Source: Paenibacillus sp. FSL H7-0331 (GTDB lineage: Bacteria > Bacillota > Bacilli > Paenibacillales > NBRC-103111). Taken from it: a DNA stretch of 64,000 bases. Made by a program: the position numbers and the translations under genes. The notes beneath the pieces are model-generated. The model did no database searches. It was not told the DNA's origin and saw only the letters and a program-made list of their open reading frames with translations. The stretch is taken from the NCBI RefSeq assembly GCF_001956045.1, contig NZ_MRTH01000040.1, forward strand, positions 9,359 through 73,358, read 5' to 3'. This document shows, in pieces, positions 1 through 8,745 of this stretch. Positions within the stretch are counted from its first letter, which is position 1; each line of letters opens with the position of its first letter.

Positions 1-653
1 TCCTTCAGCAGCAGCATCGACCAGAAGTAGGCGTTCCAGCGGGCGACAAAGTAATACATCGTAATGGTAGCCAGTGCCGAGACGGACAGCGGCAAATAGA
101 TGCGGGTCAGAATGACCCAGTCGCTTGCGCCGTCCATCTTCGCGGATTCCTCCATGGAATCCGGCACATTTTCAAAAAACGTGCGCAATAAAATGACATT
201 GAATGTGTCGACGGCAAAGCAGAGCAGGATGCCGAGACGCGAGTCCAGCAAATGCAAGTTTTGAAAATTTTGGTAAACGGGTATCATGCCCGCGCTGAAC
301 CACATCGTCGCCAGCACAAAAAACGTAATGACCTTCCTACCCTTCATCCGCCGCTTGGACAACGGATAAGCGCCAAGAATCGTCAGCACCATGCTGACCA
401 GCGTGCCAAATACAGCGTAAAAAATCGTGTTGCCGTAGGCGGTCCAGATGTTCTCCATCCCGATCACCTTATAGAACGAGGCCAACTCGAAGCCCACGGG
501 CAGCAGCGTCACCGCTCCGGTCGCCACCGCCATCGGCTCGGAGAACGCGGAAATGATGACGTAATATAGCGGATACAGGGTCACAAACACGAGCAGCAGC
601 ATAAGCAACGTATTGAACGCGCCGAATATTTTTTCGCCGGTTGTTCGACTCAC
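1..653 (-). CDS. Carbohydrate ABC transporter permease (LplC/MalG type), C-terminus cut by window edge
   Basis: Inner-membrane permease subunit of a sugar ABC importer. The frame starts at a GTG (651-653 on the complement) preceded by GGGAGG at 663-668 and stays open to base 1, so the C-terminal part is outside the window. The N-terminus (VSRTTGEKIFGAFNTLL) is followed by a hydrophobic helix and the short SEPMA-like periplasmic segment usual in LplC-type permeases. It lies 27 bp downstream of the LplB-like permease at 681-1643, which gives the standard pair of unequal permeases, and the divergent YesN-like AraC gene completes the usual Paenibacillus polysaccharide-uptake arrangement. The substrate cannot be told from the sequence. 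The binding protein probably lies beyond the left edge. Confidence 0.85.
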   Translation of the reverse strand, partial: MSRTTGEKIFGAFNTLLMLLLVFVTLYPLYYVIISAFSEPMAVATGAVTLLPVGFELASFYKVIGMENIWTAYGNTIFYAVFGTLVSMVLTILGAYPLSKRRMKGRKVITFFVLATMWFSAGMIPVYQNFQNLHLLDSRLGILLCFAVDTFNVILLRTFFENVPDSMEESAKMDGASDWVILTRIYLPLSVSALATITMYYFVARWNAYFWSMLLLK

Positions 654-680
654 CTTTTTGTTCCTCCCGGTAGCGAAGCG

Positions 681-1643
681 TTACATAATGGATACGTCGC
701 TTATTTTTTTGGACAGCCTGTTGGCGCTCAGGACGAGAACCAGCGAGACGAAACCGTTAAACAATCCGACGGCTGTCGACATCGAATAATCCGAATTTTG
801 AATGCCTACCCGGTAGACGAAGGTGCCGATCACGTCGGCGGTTTCATAAGTAATCGGCTGGTACAGCAAAATAATCATCTCATAGCCGATCTGCATGAAA
901 TGTCCGATTTGCAGGAGCAGCATAATCCCGATCGTTGGCAGCAGCCCGGGCAGTGTCACATGCTTGATTTGCTTCCAGCGCCCAGCCCCGTCAATAGTCG
1001 CAGCTTCGTAAAGTGACGAATCGATGGACATCAGAGAGGAAAAATATATAATGGAAGCAAAACCGGCATTGGCCCAAATACCCTGAAGCACGTAAATCGG
1101 CTTAAAAAATTCCGGTTTTGTCAAGAAGTATGCGCTTTCAAAACCAAGCTTTTGCAGTAAGATGTTCACAATCCCAATCGATGGCGACAAAAAGTTAACT
1201 ACCAGTCCGGCAATGACGACCGTGGAAATAAAGTGTGGCATGTACGAGATCGTCTGTACTGCCGTACGGAACATTTTGCTGCGAACCTCATTGAACAAAA
1301 TCGCCAGCACGATCGGAATCGGAAACCCAAAGGCCAAATTCATCAGGCTGATCGTCAGCGTGTTGCGGATAATTCGCCAGAAATAAGGGCCGGTAAAAAA
1401 CTCCTGGAATTTCTCGAACCCGACCCACGGGCTCCTCGCATACCCGAGAAACGGCTTATAGTCCATAAAGGCCATACGCAAGCCGCCGAAGGGCAGGTAA
1501 TAAAATATAATATAATAGATGACAAACGGAGCCAGCATCAGATACAGCAGCCTGTCTCTGTGCAGGCACACCAGCCATTCCGCCGCACGGCTCTGCGGAC
1601 CTGCTTGCGGAAGCGAACGGGATTTGGCGGCCAGCTTCAACAT
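681..1643 (-). CDS. Carbohydrate ABC transporter permease (LplB/UgpA type)
   Basis: Membrane permease subunit of a sugar ABC importer, about 320 residues. The frame is open upstream to 1733, but AAAGGAGG lies just before the ATG at 1643 (MLKLAAKSRS), so I start there. After a basic N-terminus there are about six hydrophobic segments. The EAATIDGAGRWKQIKHVTLP stretch is the EAA loop that contacts the ATPase in this family. The gene is followed after 27 bp by the LplC-like permease. No ATPase gene is nearby, which is common for LplBC systems that share one ATPase. A possible promoter (TTTTCA, 17 nt, TACAGT on the minus strand) and a 14-bp palindrome lie upstream. Confidence 0.9.
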   Translation of the reverse strand: MLKLAAKSRSLPQAGPQSRAAEWLVCLHRDRLLYLMLAPFVIYYIIFYYLPFGGLRMAFMDYKPFLGYARSPWVGFEKFQEFFTGPYFWRIIRNTLTISLMNLAFGFPIPIVLAILFNEVRSKMFRTAVQTISYMPHFISTVVIAGLVVNFLSPSIGIVNILLQKLGFESAYFLTKPEFFKPIYVLQGIWANAGFASIIYFSSLMSIDSSLYEAATIDGAGRWKQIKHVTLPGLLPTIGIMLLLQIGHFMQIGYEMIILLYQPITYETADVIGTFVYRVGIQNSDYSMSTAVGLFNGFVSLVLVLSANRLSKKISDVSIM

Positions 1644-2096
1644 TGTTCCTCCTTTCGAGCCTGAAGCGCGTGCTGTCGTATCGGCAGGGCAGTTGGAGTA
1701 GAATCGGGCTCCCAATGGAAGCAACGGGGACATTTGATCCTCCTATTATCGCGCCATGCTTCTCCATGCCTATCCCGGAAGTCACGCTTCTTCTCGCTTG
1801 TTATGTCGTTCACCGGTGAACTTCACACTTGAACTGTAGCACTTGGGTTGCGGACTGAAAACCCTTTCTTTGTTGGATAGGCCGAAAAACTTCCGATCGG
1901 CGGCCGAATTTGTTACAATTTTGGAAATTGGAACATTTTAAGGTGATGGGAGTTCATTTTTTGGATGTTTAGATGTAGTATTTAGAAGCATAGAGATATA
2001 AGCGCTAAGCTGCCATTGTAAACGCTTACCTGTCGGTAGGCAAAGCCGAAGCGGAAGGAAAGGTTTTTTGCCGAAGGCGATGAAGGGGGGACCGGT
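1644..2096. promoter_or_regulatory. Divergent intergenic control region of the permease operon and AraC sensor gene
   Basis: This 453-bp gap separates the leftward permeases from the rightward AraC gene. It holds a perfect 14-bp palindrome GTTCACCGGTGAAC at 1808-1821, a weak minus-strand promoter candidate (-35 TTTTCA at 1856-1861, -10 TACAGT at 1833-1838, 17-nt spacer), and a 13-of-14 match to the CcpA cre consensus, TGTAAACGCTTACC, at 2017-2030. The plus-strand ribosome site is GGGGGG at 2085-2090. The palindrome would lie at or just below the predicted leftward start site, as a regulator-binding site might. None of these sites is proven. Confidence 0.4.
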
Positions 2097-4292
2097 ATGC
2101 GCTATTACCGGAAAATGTTTTTCGCTTTTGCCAGTGTCGCGCTGGTCTTTACGTTATTGCTGGAGGCAATTTTCGTCAGCCTGTACTGGATTCCGTCGAG
2201 GAAGCAGTTCTCCGTGAATTTGGAACAGACGGCCCGACAGGCAAGCGAATATACCGATTTGCGCCTGCGCTCGCTTCAGGAGACCGGGGTCATGATGAAT
2301 TTGTCGGACTACACGAGAGCGTATTTGATAGGCAGCTTAAACGGCTATGAACGGTTGCGGTTTGCCCGGTTTGTCAGTCTTCTCTCAGGCACCGTCCCCA
2401 CGCTGAAGCAGGGAACAGCCGTTACTCGTTACGACGACGATTATGTCATCATGAACAATAGCACCGGAAATCTGGACTTCTTCCGCGCCAGCTTCCATAT
2501 TCCCGAAGAGCTCCTGACCCGCACTATCGAGCAATTCAATGAAAATAAAAGCGACACGCTCCAAATTTTGAATGTCCAGGACGACGGGGGAGAACGCCTG
2601 TATGTGCTCGCCTTCTGCCAATGGGTAGGGCTTCCGCAGCCGCTGTACATATTCAACTCTTACACAACGCAGCAGCTGTTTCATATGAATGCCCTCTCAG
2701 ATGGCACATTGGCCGTTTATTACAATAACCGTCTCGCTGCCGCCGCAGGCAAGCTGAATGTAGAGCAGTTGACGACGCGGCTGCAAAACGGCACCAACTA
2801 CGCGGGATTGGACATTCGCCACGCCTCGTCCTCGGTTTCGGGCTTCCGCTACGTTTATTTGGCCGAGCCTCAGCGTATTTTCACTCCCGCGCTGCTCTGG
2901 ATGTTCGGCGTAGGTCTGGCCGCGCTGGCCGCCAGTCTCGGCATCATGGGACTGATTACCGCAAGGATGTATCAGCCGATTCGCGGGGTGCTGATGACAA
3001 CCGGCCAATTTACCGCCGGAGACGAAATGGCGCATATCCGCGACACAATCGTCAATCTGCATACGGATGTCGAGGAAATGGCCCAAGCACTGGCGCAGCA
3101 CAAAGCCGCCCAGGAAAGCAGCGTCCTTCACGATCTGCTGACCGGCGTTATTCCCCCCGAACAGGCTGGGGAGGCGCTGGGGCCATTTCCCGAGCTTCCG
3201 GCGGAAGGACTTCTGGTGCTCGTCCTGCTGCGGTACGCACCCACCGCTCCGTTTGCCGGAGGCTTCCATCACGGCGTCACCGGTGAGGCCAGACAGCGGC
3301 TGGCCAATGCCTTGCAGCAGCATTTTGCGGCCTGCTCCTTTTTCCGTGTGGTGGAGATGAGCTTTGAAACCCAGGTTTTGCTGCTGCAAGCGGATTGGAC
3401 GGAGAGCATGACCGAGGGGCTGAAAAATACGATCATCAGCGTCGAGCCGGAATACGGCCTGGATATTAGCGCCTTCATCCCTCCCCCGTGCGAAGGGCTA
3501 AAAAATTTGCCCGCCGCTTACCGCAAAAGCATGAAAATGGTGGAAGCCCGGGAATACGCCGGGTCCAACAGCAAGGTGGTCCATTGGGAGGAAGCTCGGA
3601 CGCCGATGAAAAGCACCGTATATTTTCCGTTACAGGTCGAGCAAAACCTGATTAATTCCGTCATCCACGGTAAAACCGGCGCCTGGCAGTCGGCTGTCAA
3701 TGAAATTATCGAGACGAACCGGGTCGAACGGAATGCCGCCGTCTCCTCGGTAGCCCTCATGTTCGAAGGAACGCTGAACCGGTTGCTCGACGGCTCGGGC
3801 GCGGCCGGACTGGAGCTGACGCATGAGCAGCTTCCCGCGGTCGAGCTCTCGTTCCGCTCCTGCCGCACCTATGAGGAGTTGAAGCAGCAGGCTCAGCATC
3901 TCTTCGACGTGCTTGCCTCCCGGTTCGCCTCGGAGCAGGAAAAGTCGAACAGCGGTCTCGCTGATAAGATGCTCGCTTACGTGCACGAGCATTACATGCA
4001 CGAAATTACGCTGTTCGATCTGGCGGATTACTTGAACCTGTCGCGCAACTACGTCTCGACGCTGTTCAAAAGTGCCACCGGCTGCAACTTCAAGGATTAT
4101 ATCAGCGAATACCGCTACGGCAAGGCGCGTCAGATGATTCGGGAAAATCCGGATATGCGGATTAAGGAGGTAGCCGAATTGGTAGGATGCAACACAGATG
4201 CCCTGTCCCGCCTGTTCATGCGCTACAGCGGCATATTGCCGAAGGAGTACCGCGAACAGGCAAGCCAGGGGCTTGTCGAGTCCGGGGAGTGA
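2097..4292 (+). CDS. Membrane-anchored AraC-family regulator (YesN-like, with extracytoplasmic sensor domain)
   Basis: One-component sensor-regulator of 731 residues that probably controls the adjacent permease operon. A transmembrane helix lies at about residues 8-28, followed by an extracytoplasmic region of about 230 residues, a second helix near 262-285, a cytoplasmic linker, and a C-terminal AraC DNA-binding domain at about 625-725. In that domain two helix-turn-helix units are visible (LFDLADYLNLSRNYVSTLFK and the VAELVGCNTDALSRLFMRY segment). The ATG has GGGGGG six bases upstream. This architecture is typical of Paenibacillus regulators next to LplB/LplC transporters. The natural signal is unknown, probably an oligosaccharide outside the cell or the binding protein carrying it. 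Confidence 0.9.
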   Translation: MRYYRKMFFAFASVALVFTLLLEAIFVSLYWIPSRKQFSVNLEQTARQASEYTDLRLRSLQETGVMMNLSDYTRAYLIGSLNGYERLRFARFVSLLSGTVPTLKQGTAVTRYDDDYVIMNNSTGNLDFFRASFHIPEELLTRTIEQFNENKSDTLQILNVQDDGGERLYVLAFCQWVGLPQPLYIFNSYTTQQLFHMNALSDGTLAVYYNNRLAAAAGKLNVEQLTTRLQNGTNYAGLDIRHASSSVSGFRYVYLAEPQRIFTPALLWMFGVGLAALAASLGIMGLITARMYQPIRGVLMTTGQFTAGDEMAHIRDTIVNLHTDVEEMAQALAQHKAAQESSVLHDLLTGVIPPEQAGEALGPFPELPAEGLLVLVLLRYAPTAPFAGGFHHGVTGEARQRLANALQQHFAACSFFRVVEMSFETQVLLLQADWTESMTEGLKNTIISVEPEYGLDISAFIPPPCEGLKNLPAAYRKSMKMVEAREYAGSNSKVVHWEEARTPMKSTVYFPLQVEQNLINSVIHGKTGAWQSAVNEIIETNRVERNAAVSSVALMFEGTLNRLLDGSGAAGLELTHEQLPAVELSFRSCRTYEELKQQAQHLFDVLASRFASEQEKSNSGLADKMLAYVHEHYMHEITLFDLADYLNLSRNYVSTLFKSATGCNFKDYISEYRYGKARQMIRENPDMRIKEVAELVGCNTDALSRLFMRYSGILPKEYREQASQGLVESGE

Positions 4293-4477
4293 GGCGAAGT
4301 ACGGGCGCAGATAGCGCAGCCGACCCAGAATGTGCTGCAGCTCGGGCTATCACAGCCCATGGCTTAAAGCCGCTCAGTGGACTGCTGGAAAGAACCCCGT
4401 TTTGGTACTCGGATAAATTCGGGTTGAAACTACAGTGAGAGACTAAGAATAACCAGCAGTGAATGCCATCTAGAAAC

Positions 4478-4510
4478 AGCCGTTCTGTTAGCTATTGCTA
4501 ACAAACGGCT
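4478..4510. terminator. Possible bidirectional terminator between convergent genes
   Basis: A 14-bp stem with one bulged C (arms 4478-4492 and 4497-4510, loop TATT) sits between the AraC gene, which ends at 4292, and the PIG-L gene, which ends at 4629 on the other strand. Neither side has a long T tract, so it is a moderate candidate. The rest of the 336-bp gap shows no convincing gene; short open frames there lack ribosome sites. Confidence 0.45.
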
Positions 4511-4628
4511 TATTTGTCCTGAGTTGTTATGAAAAAATGTCTTTTCTACTATTATACCATTCATAAAGTCAAGATAAGTATGTGATGAAGCTGACGAATC
4601 AGGTTTCCTCAAGCCGTCTCACCTTGCT

Positions 4629-5387
4629 TTATACTAAATCAATCGTCGGCAATTCATTTACAGACTTTACTGGCGGATCTATAGCTTGCCCATTGTCACG
4701 AACCAATGTGTAATATTCATAATTACCGATAACTGTAAAGTCAGACTCCATAACACCGGGATAAGCACGATTTACCGAATACACCTGACTTTTGTGAGCT
4801 TGTAGCGCCTGACCCTTGTGGATGCGATAGTCGCTAATATCGACTTTACTCGTTATGAGGCACTTGTTTGACGGTCCCGAGTCCTGACAATGATCATAAT
4901 AGTGCGGTATTGATGTATACAAAAGTCTCGGAAGCTTGGAAGCAGGATACTGCTGTTCTGCTAAAATGACGGCTTTCTCCGTTGCCAGTGAAATCGTAAT
5001 GTGATCTGCATGTCCAGTGACACCATCCGGCGGGAACGTCACGATGACGTCGGGTTCCAGCTCTATGATCGTTGTGCGGATTCGATCAACCAGCTGATCC
5101 ATATCCTGTTCGATTAAACTTCCATCGGGATAACGATATAAAATTAATTGGGTAACTCCCAGAATCGAACAAGCCTTTTGCAATTCTTCTTCGCGGTGTA
5201 GGGCCAACTGCTCTCGAGTGGCAAATTGGAACTCCCCTGATTTGCCCTTACATCCCGATGTGGCGCATAGCAAGGTAACCTCATGTCCAAGGTGATGAAC
5301 CTTGGCTATGGTACCTCCAGCCGCAAAAGATTCATCATCTGGATGAGGAAATATAAACAGCAATTTTTGTTGCGAATGGTTCTTCAA
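4629..5387 (-). CDS. PIG-L/LmbE-family zinc deacetylase, cytosolic (BshB2-like)
   Basis: Predicted zinc-dependent N-deacetylase acting on an N-acetylated sugar or sugar conjugate. FPHPDDESFAAGGT near the N-terminus is the PIG-L metal and catalytic motif (His, Asp-Asp), and GHADHITIS later supplies a further His. About 250 residues with no signal peptide. AAGGAG lies nine bases before a TTG at 5387, which I prefer to the TTG at 5396 that abuts the ribosome site. It is the last gene of the ROK operon, 17 bp after the sugar-kinase-like gene. It resembles bacillithiol-pathway BshB2 deacetylases in size and motif, but the catabolic operon around it suggests another N-acetyl substrate. A second, secreted PIG-L protein is encoded in the same operon. 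Confidence 0.88.
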   Translation of the reverse strand: MKNHSQQKLLFIFPHPDDESFAAGGTIAKVHHLGHEVTLLCATSGCKGKSGEFQFATREQLALHREEELQKACSILGVTQLILYRYPDGSLIEQDMDQLVDRIRTTIIELEPDVIVTFPPDGVTGHADHITISLATEKAVILAEQQYPASKLPRLLYTSIPHYYDHCQDSGPSNKCLITSKVDISDYRIHKGQALQAHKSQVYSVNRAYPGVMESDFTVIGNYEYYTLVRDNGQAIDPPVKSVNELPTIDLV

Positions 5388-5404
5388 TTCCTTCAACTCC
5401 TTGC

Positions 5405-6400
5405 CTATGTTTCTGATTGATGGAATGTGGACTTCAGATAAGATAATCCCATCGCCATAACACCGTAAATAGGGTCTTTCTTTGCCGTATCCAGCTGAGC
5501 CAACGGAGCAAATTCTTTAAGCTTGTGGATTAAAATATCACCAACGAGGTTTTCGTTTTGCAAGACGCCACCCTGTAAGATCATCGTAAACGGTTTATCC
5601 ATTAATTGCAATTGCTTAATGACTGCACGGACTCCGAGAAATAATTCATGACCGGCATCAGTCAAAATATTCACAGCTTCCTGATCACCCGCGGACGAGG
5701 CCAGGCTTACCAAACGGGACAGTTCTCCTAATTTTTCTACTGAATAATCCGAGCTGTACACCCAGTTAAATAAGTCCTCTGCATCGCTCATGCCCAAATG
5801 AGGGAAAATCCATTCTCCGAGTCTTGTCGCCTCCCCTCTTCCGTCATGAGCTTTAAGAATAGCTTTGACCGCTTGTTTACCTATCCAATAGCCGCTGCCT
5901 TCATCTCCCACCCGATGACCCCATCCGCCGGCTCTCGAGGTTTCACCGCGTTCATTGATACCGAACACAATCGATCCAGTACCAGCGATGACAAGTATTC
6001 CCGGTTGTCCCGCTGTCGCCCCTAACAATGCCGCAAATCCATCATTTTCTACGACTAAATGCTTAACCTGAATATGCAGGTGCTTCAGAACTTCTTGCAC
6101 CATGCCCATAATAATTTGCCTGTCATAGGCCGTATCCAGCCCTGCCAATCCAAACACTGCACATTCGATTTCGATTTCCGAATCATTCACGGAAGCTCCA
6201 GCGCCTTTTCTTAAATCCACTATTGCTTCCTGTATGCCGCTGATTAATTCCAGCACGACAGCGTCCCTGCCAATCCCTTGATAATTACAAGAACCTGCCT
6301 TTCCCTGTCCCAACGTATTGCCCATTGCATCCATGAATACGACAAGACACTTCGTTCCTCCCCCATCAATGGCAAGTAGAGGAATTATCAATTTCCCCAT
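5405..6400 (-). CDS. BadF/BadG/BcrA/BcrD-family sugar kinase, N-acetylglucosamine-kinase-like
   Basis: Predicted ATP-dependent kinase of the acetate/sugar kinase/Hsc70 superfamily, 331 residues. LLAIDGGGTKCLVVF at the start is the phosphate-1 motif. VIAGTGSIVFGI and GGWGHRVGDEGSGYWIGKQA match the phosphate-2/adenosine region typical of N-acetylglucosamine kinases. The ATG overlaps the lyase stop codon by one base (TGATG) and GGAG lies nine bases upstream, so translation is probably coupled. In a pathway with two PIG-L deacetylases it would phosphorylate a liberated amino sugar or N-acetyl amino sugar in the cytoplasm. Glucosamine and N-acetylglucosamine are the simplest candidates, but the substrate is not proven. 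Confidence 0.87.
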   Translation of the reverse strand: MGKLIIPLLAIDGGGTKCLVVFMDAMGNTLGQGKAGSCNYQGIGRDAVVLELISGIQEAIVDLRKGAGASVNDSEIEIECAVFGLAGLDTAYDRQIIMGMVQEVLKHLHIQVKHLVVENDGFAALLGATAGQPGILVIAGTGSIVFGINERGETSRAGGWGHRVGDEGSGYWIGKQAVKAILKAHDGRGEATRLGEWIFPHLGMSDAEDLFNWVYSSDYSVEKLGELSRLVSLASSAGDQEAVNILTDAGHELFLGVRAVIKQLQLMDKPFTMILQGGVLQNENLVGDILIHKLKEFAPLAQLDTAKKDPIYGVMAMGLSYLKSTFHQSET

Positions 6401-7908
6401 CAGGCTTCACTCCACCCATGAATCACTTGGTCCAGATGTTGAAGGGCACGCTCATTGTTCCCCCGGGTTTCTTGCAGCCATTGAAGATGAGACGATTGCT
6501 GGGTTTTCCGCTCTTCGATCATTCGCTTCATTTCCTTTGGACTTGGGCCACCCGGTAAAGAACGGATTTCCACAAAATGGATAGGGTCCAATGCCTTGCG
6601 TAACGTATCCACTTGTAATGACACATCGCGCCCGATCACCTGCTGAGCGATTTCGTTAACCAAAGGCAATGTAATCTCATTAGCTGCCAGCCCGTCAGAT
6701 AGTGCCTTTTTCACAACGCCACTGACAATATGATGAGCTTTTCTAAAAGATAAACCATCCGTTCTGACCAAGGTGTCAGCCAGTTCTGTGACAGTTGCAA
6801 AGCTTTTTTGTGTACGCTTGAGAAGTACCTCTTTGTTTACTTCCATCGTTCCGATCACAGCCGCCAATAAACGATACATTTTATCCATAATATCCATACT
6901 TTTCCATGCATAAGGCTGCATATCGTCTTCTGTATCTACAATATCACCGAATGGTGTATTATGAATCATCGTCAAGACCGTGTTCGTATTTCCCACGCAG
7001 CTGGATAATAAAGCACGCATATGTTCCAATGAAACCGGGTTCCGCTTTTGCGGCATGATCGAGCTGATTTGGACATAAGGAGCCGCTACCTTTAACACAG
7101 CAAACTCTTGGGTACACCATAATAAAAGATCCTGTACGACCCGCCCCAAATTGATCGCCGCCAGTTGAATGGTCGTTGCAACTTCACCTAAATAATCAGC
7201 TCCGCTAATCGCATCATACGAGTTTTCGATAAGCTCATCAAAGGCCAATAATTCCATCATCTTGTCCCGGCTAACAGCAAAACCGGATGTGGTCAATGCT
7301 GCTGCTCCCATGCTGCTCCGATTACAATTGGCATAGGCCGCCATCATACGGCGAATGTCTCGGTTCAATGAATCGACTACCGCCATGATGTAATGAGCGA
7401 GTGTCGTAGGCTGCGCTTGCTGCGTATGGGTATAACCAATCATGATCGTTTCCACATGATCCTGAGCAAACAAAAGCAGATGTTCCTTTAAATGAAGGGC
7501 AGAGGAAAGAGTGATCAGTAATTTCTCTCTCAGGACCATCCGGTAAATGGAGATGCCCATATCATTGCGACTTTTGGCAAGATGCAGATTGCCAGCAACA
7601 TCACCTGCTAGCTGCAGCAGTTGATCCTCCACTTGGAAGAATAGATCCTCGAATTCGCCCGTATAGCTGGAGGTCCGCAGAGCCTCCAAATCAACCTTTT
7701 GGATAGCTTTGGCTATTTGCTGCGAGTCGTCTTCAGTGATCAATCCTTGCTCCTGGAGCATAATTAAATGTGCTTTATTGATTGCCATCATGGGGCCTAA
7801 TAAATGCTCCTTGGCCTCGTTAAATGCTGGCTCCAATACGACTTCTGTATACGTCTTCCCAGGAAAGGAGGTTCCTTCCGTATTCATTAATTTTTCACGA
7901 TATCCCAT
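6400..7908 (-). CDS. Argininosuccinate-lyase-like enzyme (fumarase/aspartase superfamily), probable paralogue with another substrate
   Basis: Member of the superfamily that eliminates fumarate from succinyl adducts, about 502 residues. Family signatures are present: SRNDMGIS (compare SRNDQ in ASL), GYTHTQQAQP, and the mobile catalytic loop SSIMPQKRNP, where the canonical loop begins with G. GGAGAGG lies before the ATG at 7908, within the end of the creatininase gene, so the two overlap by 14 bases. True ArgH usually sits with argG or other arginine genes. Here the neighbours are a sugar kinase, PIG-L deacetylases and an ABC importer. I therefore think it acts on an N-succinyl-type substrate (compare EDDS lyase or argininosuccinate) taken up by this system. 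It could still be an ordinary ArgH; motifs alone do not exclude that. Confidence 0.85.
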   Translation of the reverse strand: MGYREKLMNTEGTSFPGKTYTEVVLEPAFNEAKEHLLGPMMAINKAHLIMLQEQGLITEDDSQQIAKAIQKVDLEALRTSSYTGEFEDLFFQVEDQLLQLAGDVAGNLHLAKSRNDMGISIYRMVLREKLLITLSSALHLKEHLLLFAQDHVETIMIGYTHTQQAQPTTLAHYIMAVVDSLNRDIRRMMAAYANCNRSSMGAAALTTSGFAVSRDKMMELLAFDELIENSYDAISGADYLGEVATTIQLAAINLGRVVQDLLLWCTQEFAVLKVAAPYVQISSIMPQKRNPVSLEHMRALLSSCVGNTNTVLTMIHNTPFGDIVDTEDDMQPYAWKSMDIMDKMYRLLAAVIGTMEVNKEVLLKRTQKSFATVTELADTLVRTDGLSFRKAHHIVSGVVKKALSDGLAANEITLPLVNEIAQQVIGRDVSLQVDTLRKALDPIHFVEIRSLPGGPSPKEMKRMIEERKTQQSSHLQWLQETRGNNERALQHLDQVIHGWSEA

Positions 7909-8674
7909 GCTGATCTTCCTCTCCGTTTGTTCCATTTCTCATTTCCAACCATTTTTTGATAAGCTTATTCATATTTTGGGCTGCTTCATCCACAATGAAT
8001 TGGCCAGCCTCCAGGGATGTTTGCTGAATTCTCCCTGTATAGCCATCCCAGCCTTGTGGCGTTCCTTCCACTAATACATAAGGTAAGGAGGATAAAGGAG
8101 GGCATGAATCTAATTCCAAATCCGATTCCTGTACGGAAACCAATTCAGGACAAAAGGCTTTGACGGCAGACATTTCGTAGGGACCACCATGCCCCCTCCC
8201 CGCGGTTCCTTGAAAAATACCCATTTGCTCCGTAAATTGAATAGTTGCCATCTGCCACCAGTTGATTAAGAGAAAGCTTGCATCTCTATATTTACCTGTA
8301 ACTGACTCTGCAACCGTTCGGGAAGGTCCCATATTGGCATCATGAGCATTTAACAAAACGATATTGCGTATGCCCAACTGACAAATTCCTTCTACGATGT
8401 CTGATAAATAGTCTATGAAGACAGATGGACGAACAGATACCGTACCTGAATAGTGTTGGGTTTTCCCGGGACAAGAAGTGAAGGGGATCGTCGGATAGAT
8501 TAAAGGCCCCAGCGCAGGATCAATCCGCTCCCCAAAACCCTTTGCCAAAATAATATCGGTTCCGAGTGGGGAGTGCGGACCATGATATTCCACAGATCCT
8601 AAAGGAACCACCGCAAATTGTACCCCTTCCATTACCCGACTGATCTCTCGCCCGTGAACGTTTATTACATTCAT
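7895..8674 (-). CDS. Creatininase-family amidohydrolase
   Basis: Predicted metal-dependent amidohydrolase of about 259 residues. The family includes creatinine amidohydrolase, the formamide hydrolase ArfB, and the mycofactocin peptidase MftE. Visible marks are a Glu and His near the start (GSVEYHGPHSPLGTDI), TIPFTSCPGKTQHYSGT, NAHDANMG, and the GRGHGGPYEMS segment near the middle, which carry the metal-binding residues of the family. I start at the ATG at 8674, just after GGAGGTTTAAGGGG, rather than at 8695. The ATG follows the secreted deacetylase gene after a 71-bp gap that contains a strong hairpin, and its 3' end overlaps the lyase gene. Its reaction in this operon is probably opening of a cyclic or linear amide. 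Confidence 0.85.
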   Translation of the reverse strand: MNVINVHGREISRVMEGVQFAVVPLGSVEYHGPHSPLGTDIILAKGFGERIDPALGPLIYPTIPFTSCPGKTQHYSGTVSVRPSVFIDYLSDIVEGICQLGIRNIVLLNAHDANMGPSRTVAESVTGKYRDASFLLINWWQMATIQFTEQMGIFQGTAGRGHGGPYEMSAVKAFCPELVSVQESDLELDSCPPLSSLPYVLVEGTPQGWDGYTGRIQQTSLEAGQFIVDEAAQNMNKLIKKWLEMRNGTNGEEDQHGIS

Positions 8675-8702
8675 ATTCCCCTTAAACCTCCGCATCTTGG
8701 TA

Positions 8703-8736
8703 CATTTGGAGGGACCTGCAGCAGGCCCTCCAAATG
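8703..8736 (-). other. Strong intercistronic hairpin between secreted deacetylase and creatininase genes
   Basis: A long stem (outer arms CATTTGGAGGG and CCCTCCAAATG, inner arms CCTGC and GCAGG) lies in the 71-bp gap. It has no T tract on the minus strand, so it looks more like a partial terminator, processing site or 3' stabiliser inside the operon than a full terminator. Confidence 0.6.
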
Positions 8737-8745
8737 AAAACTTGA

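Noticed and set aside
4187..4612. Two small open frames at the end of and after the AraC gene
   Set aside because: One lies in another frame of the AraC gene and the other runs through the hairpin; neither has a ribosome site or recognisable domain.
4629..5387. Naming the short PIG-L gene bshB2 (bacillithiol synthesis)
   Set aside because: Motif and size fit, but it is the last gene of a sugar-conjugate operon without bshA or bshC, so only the family name is given.
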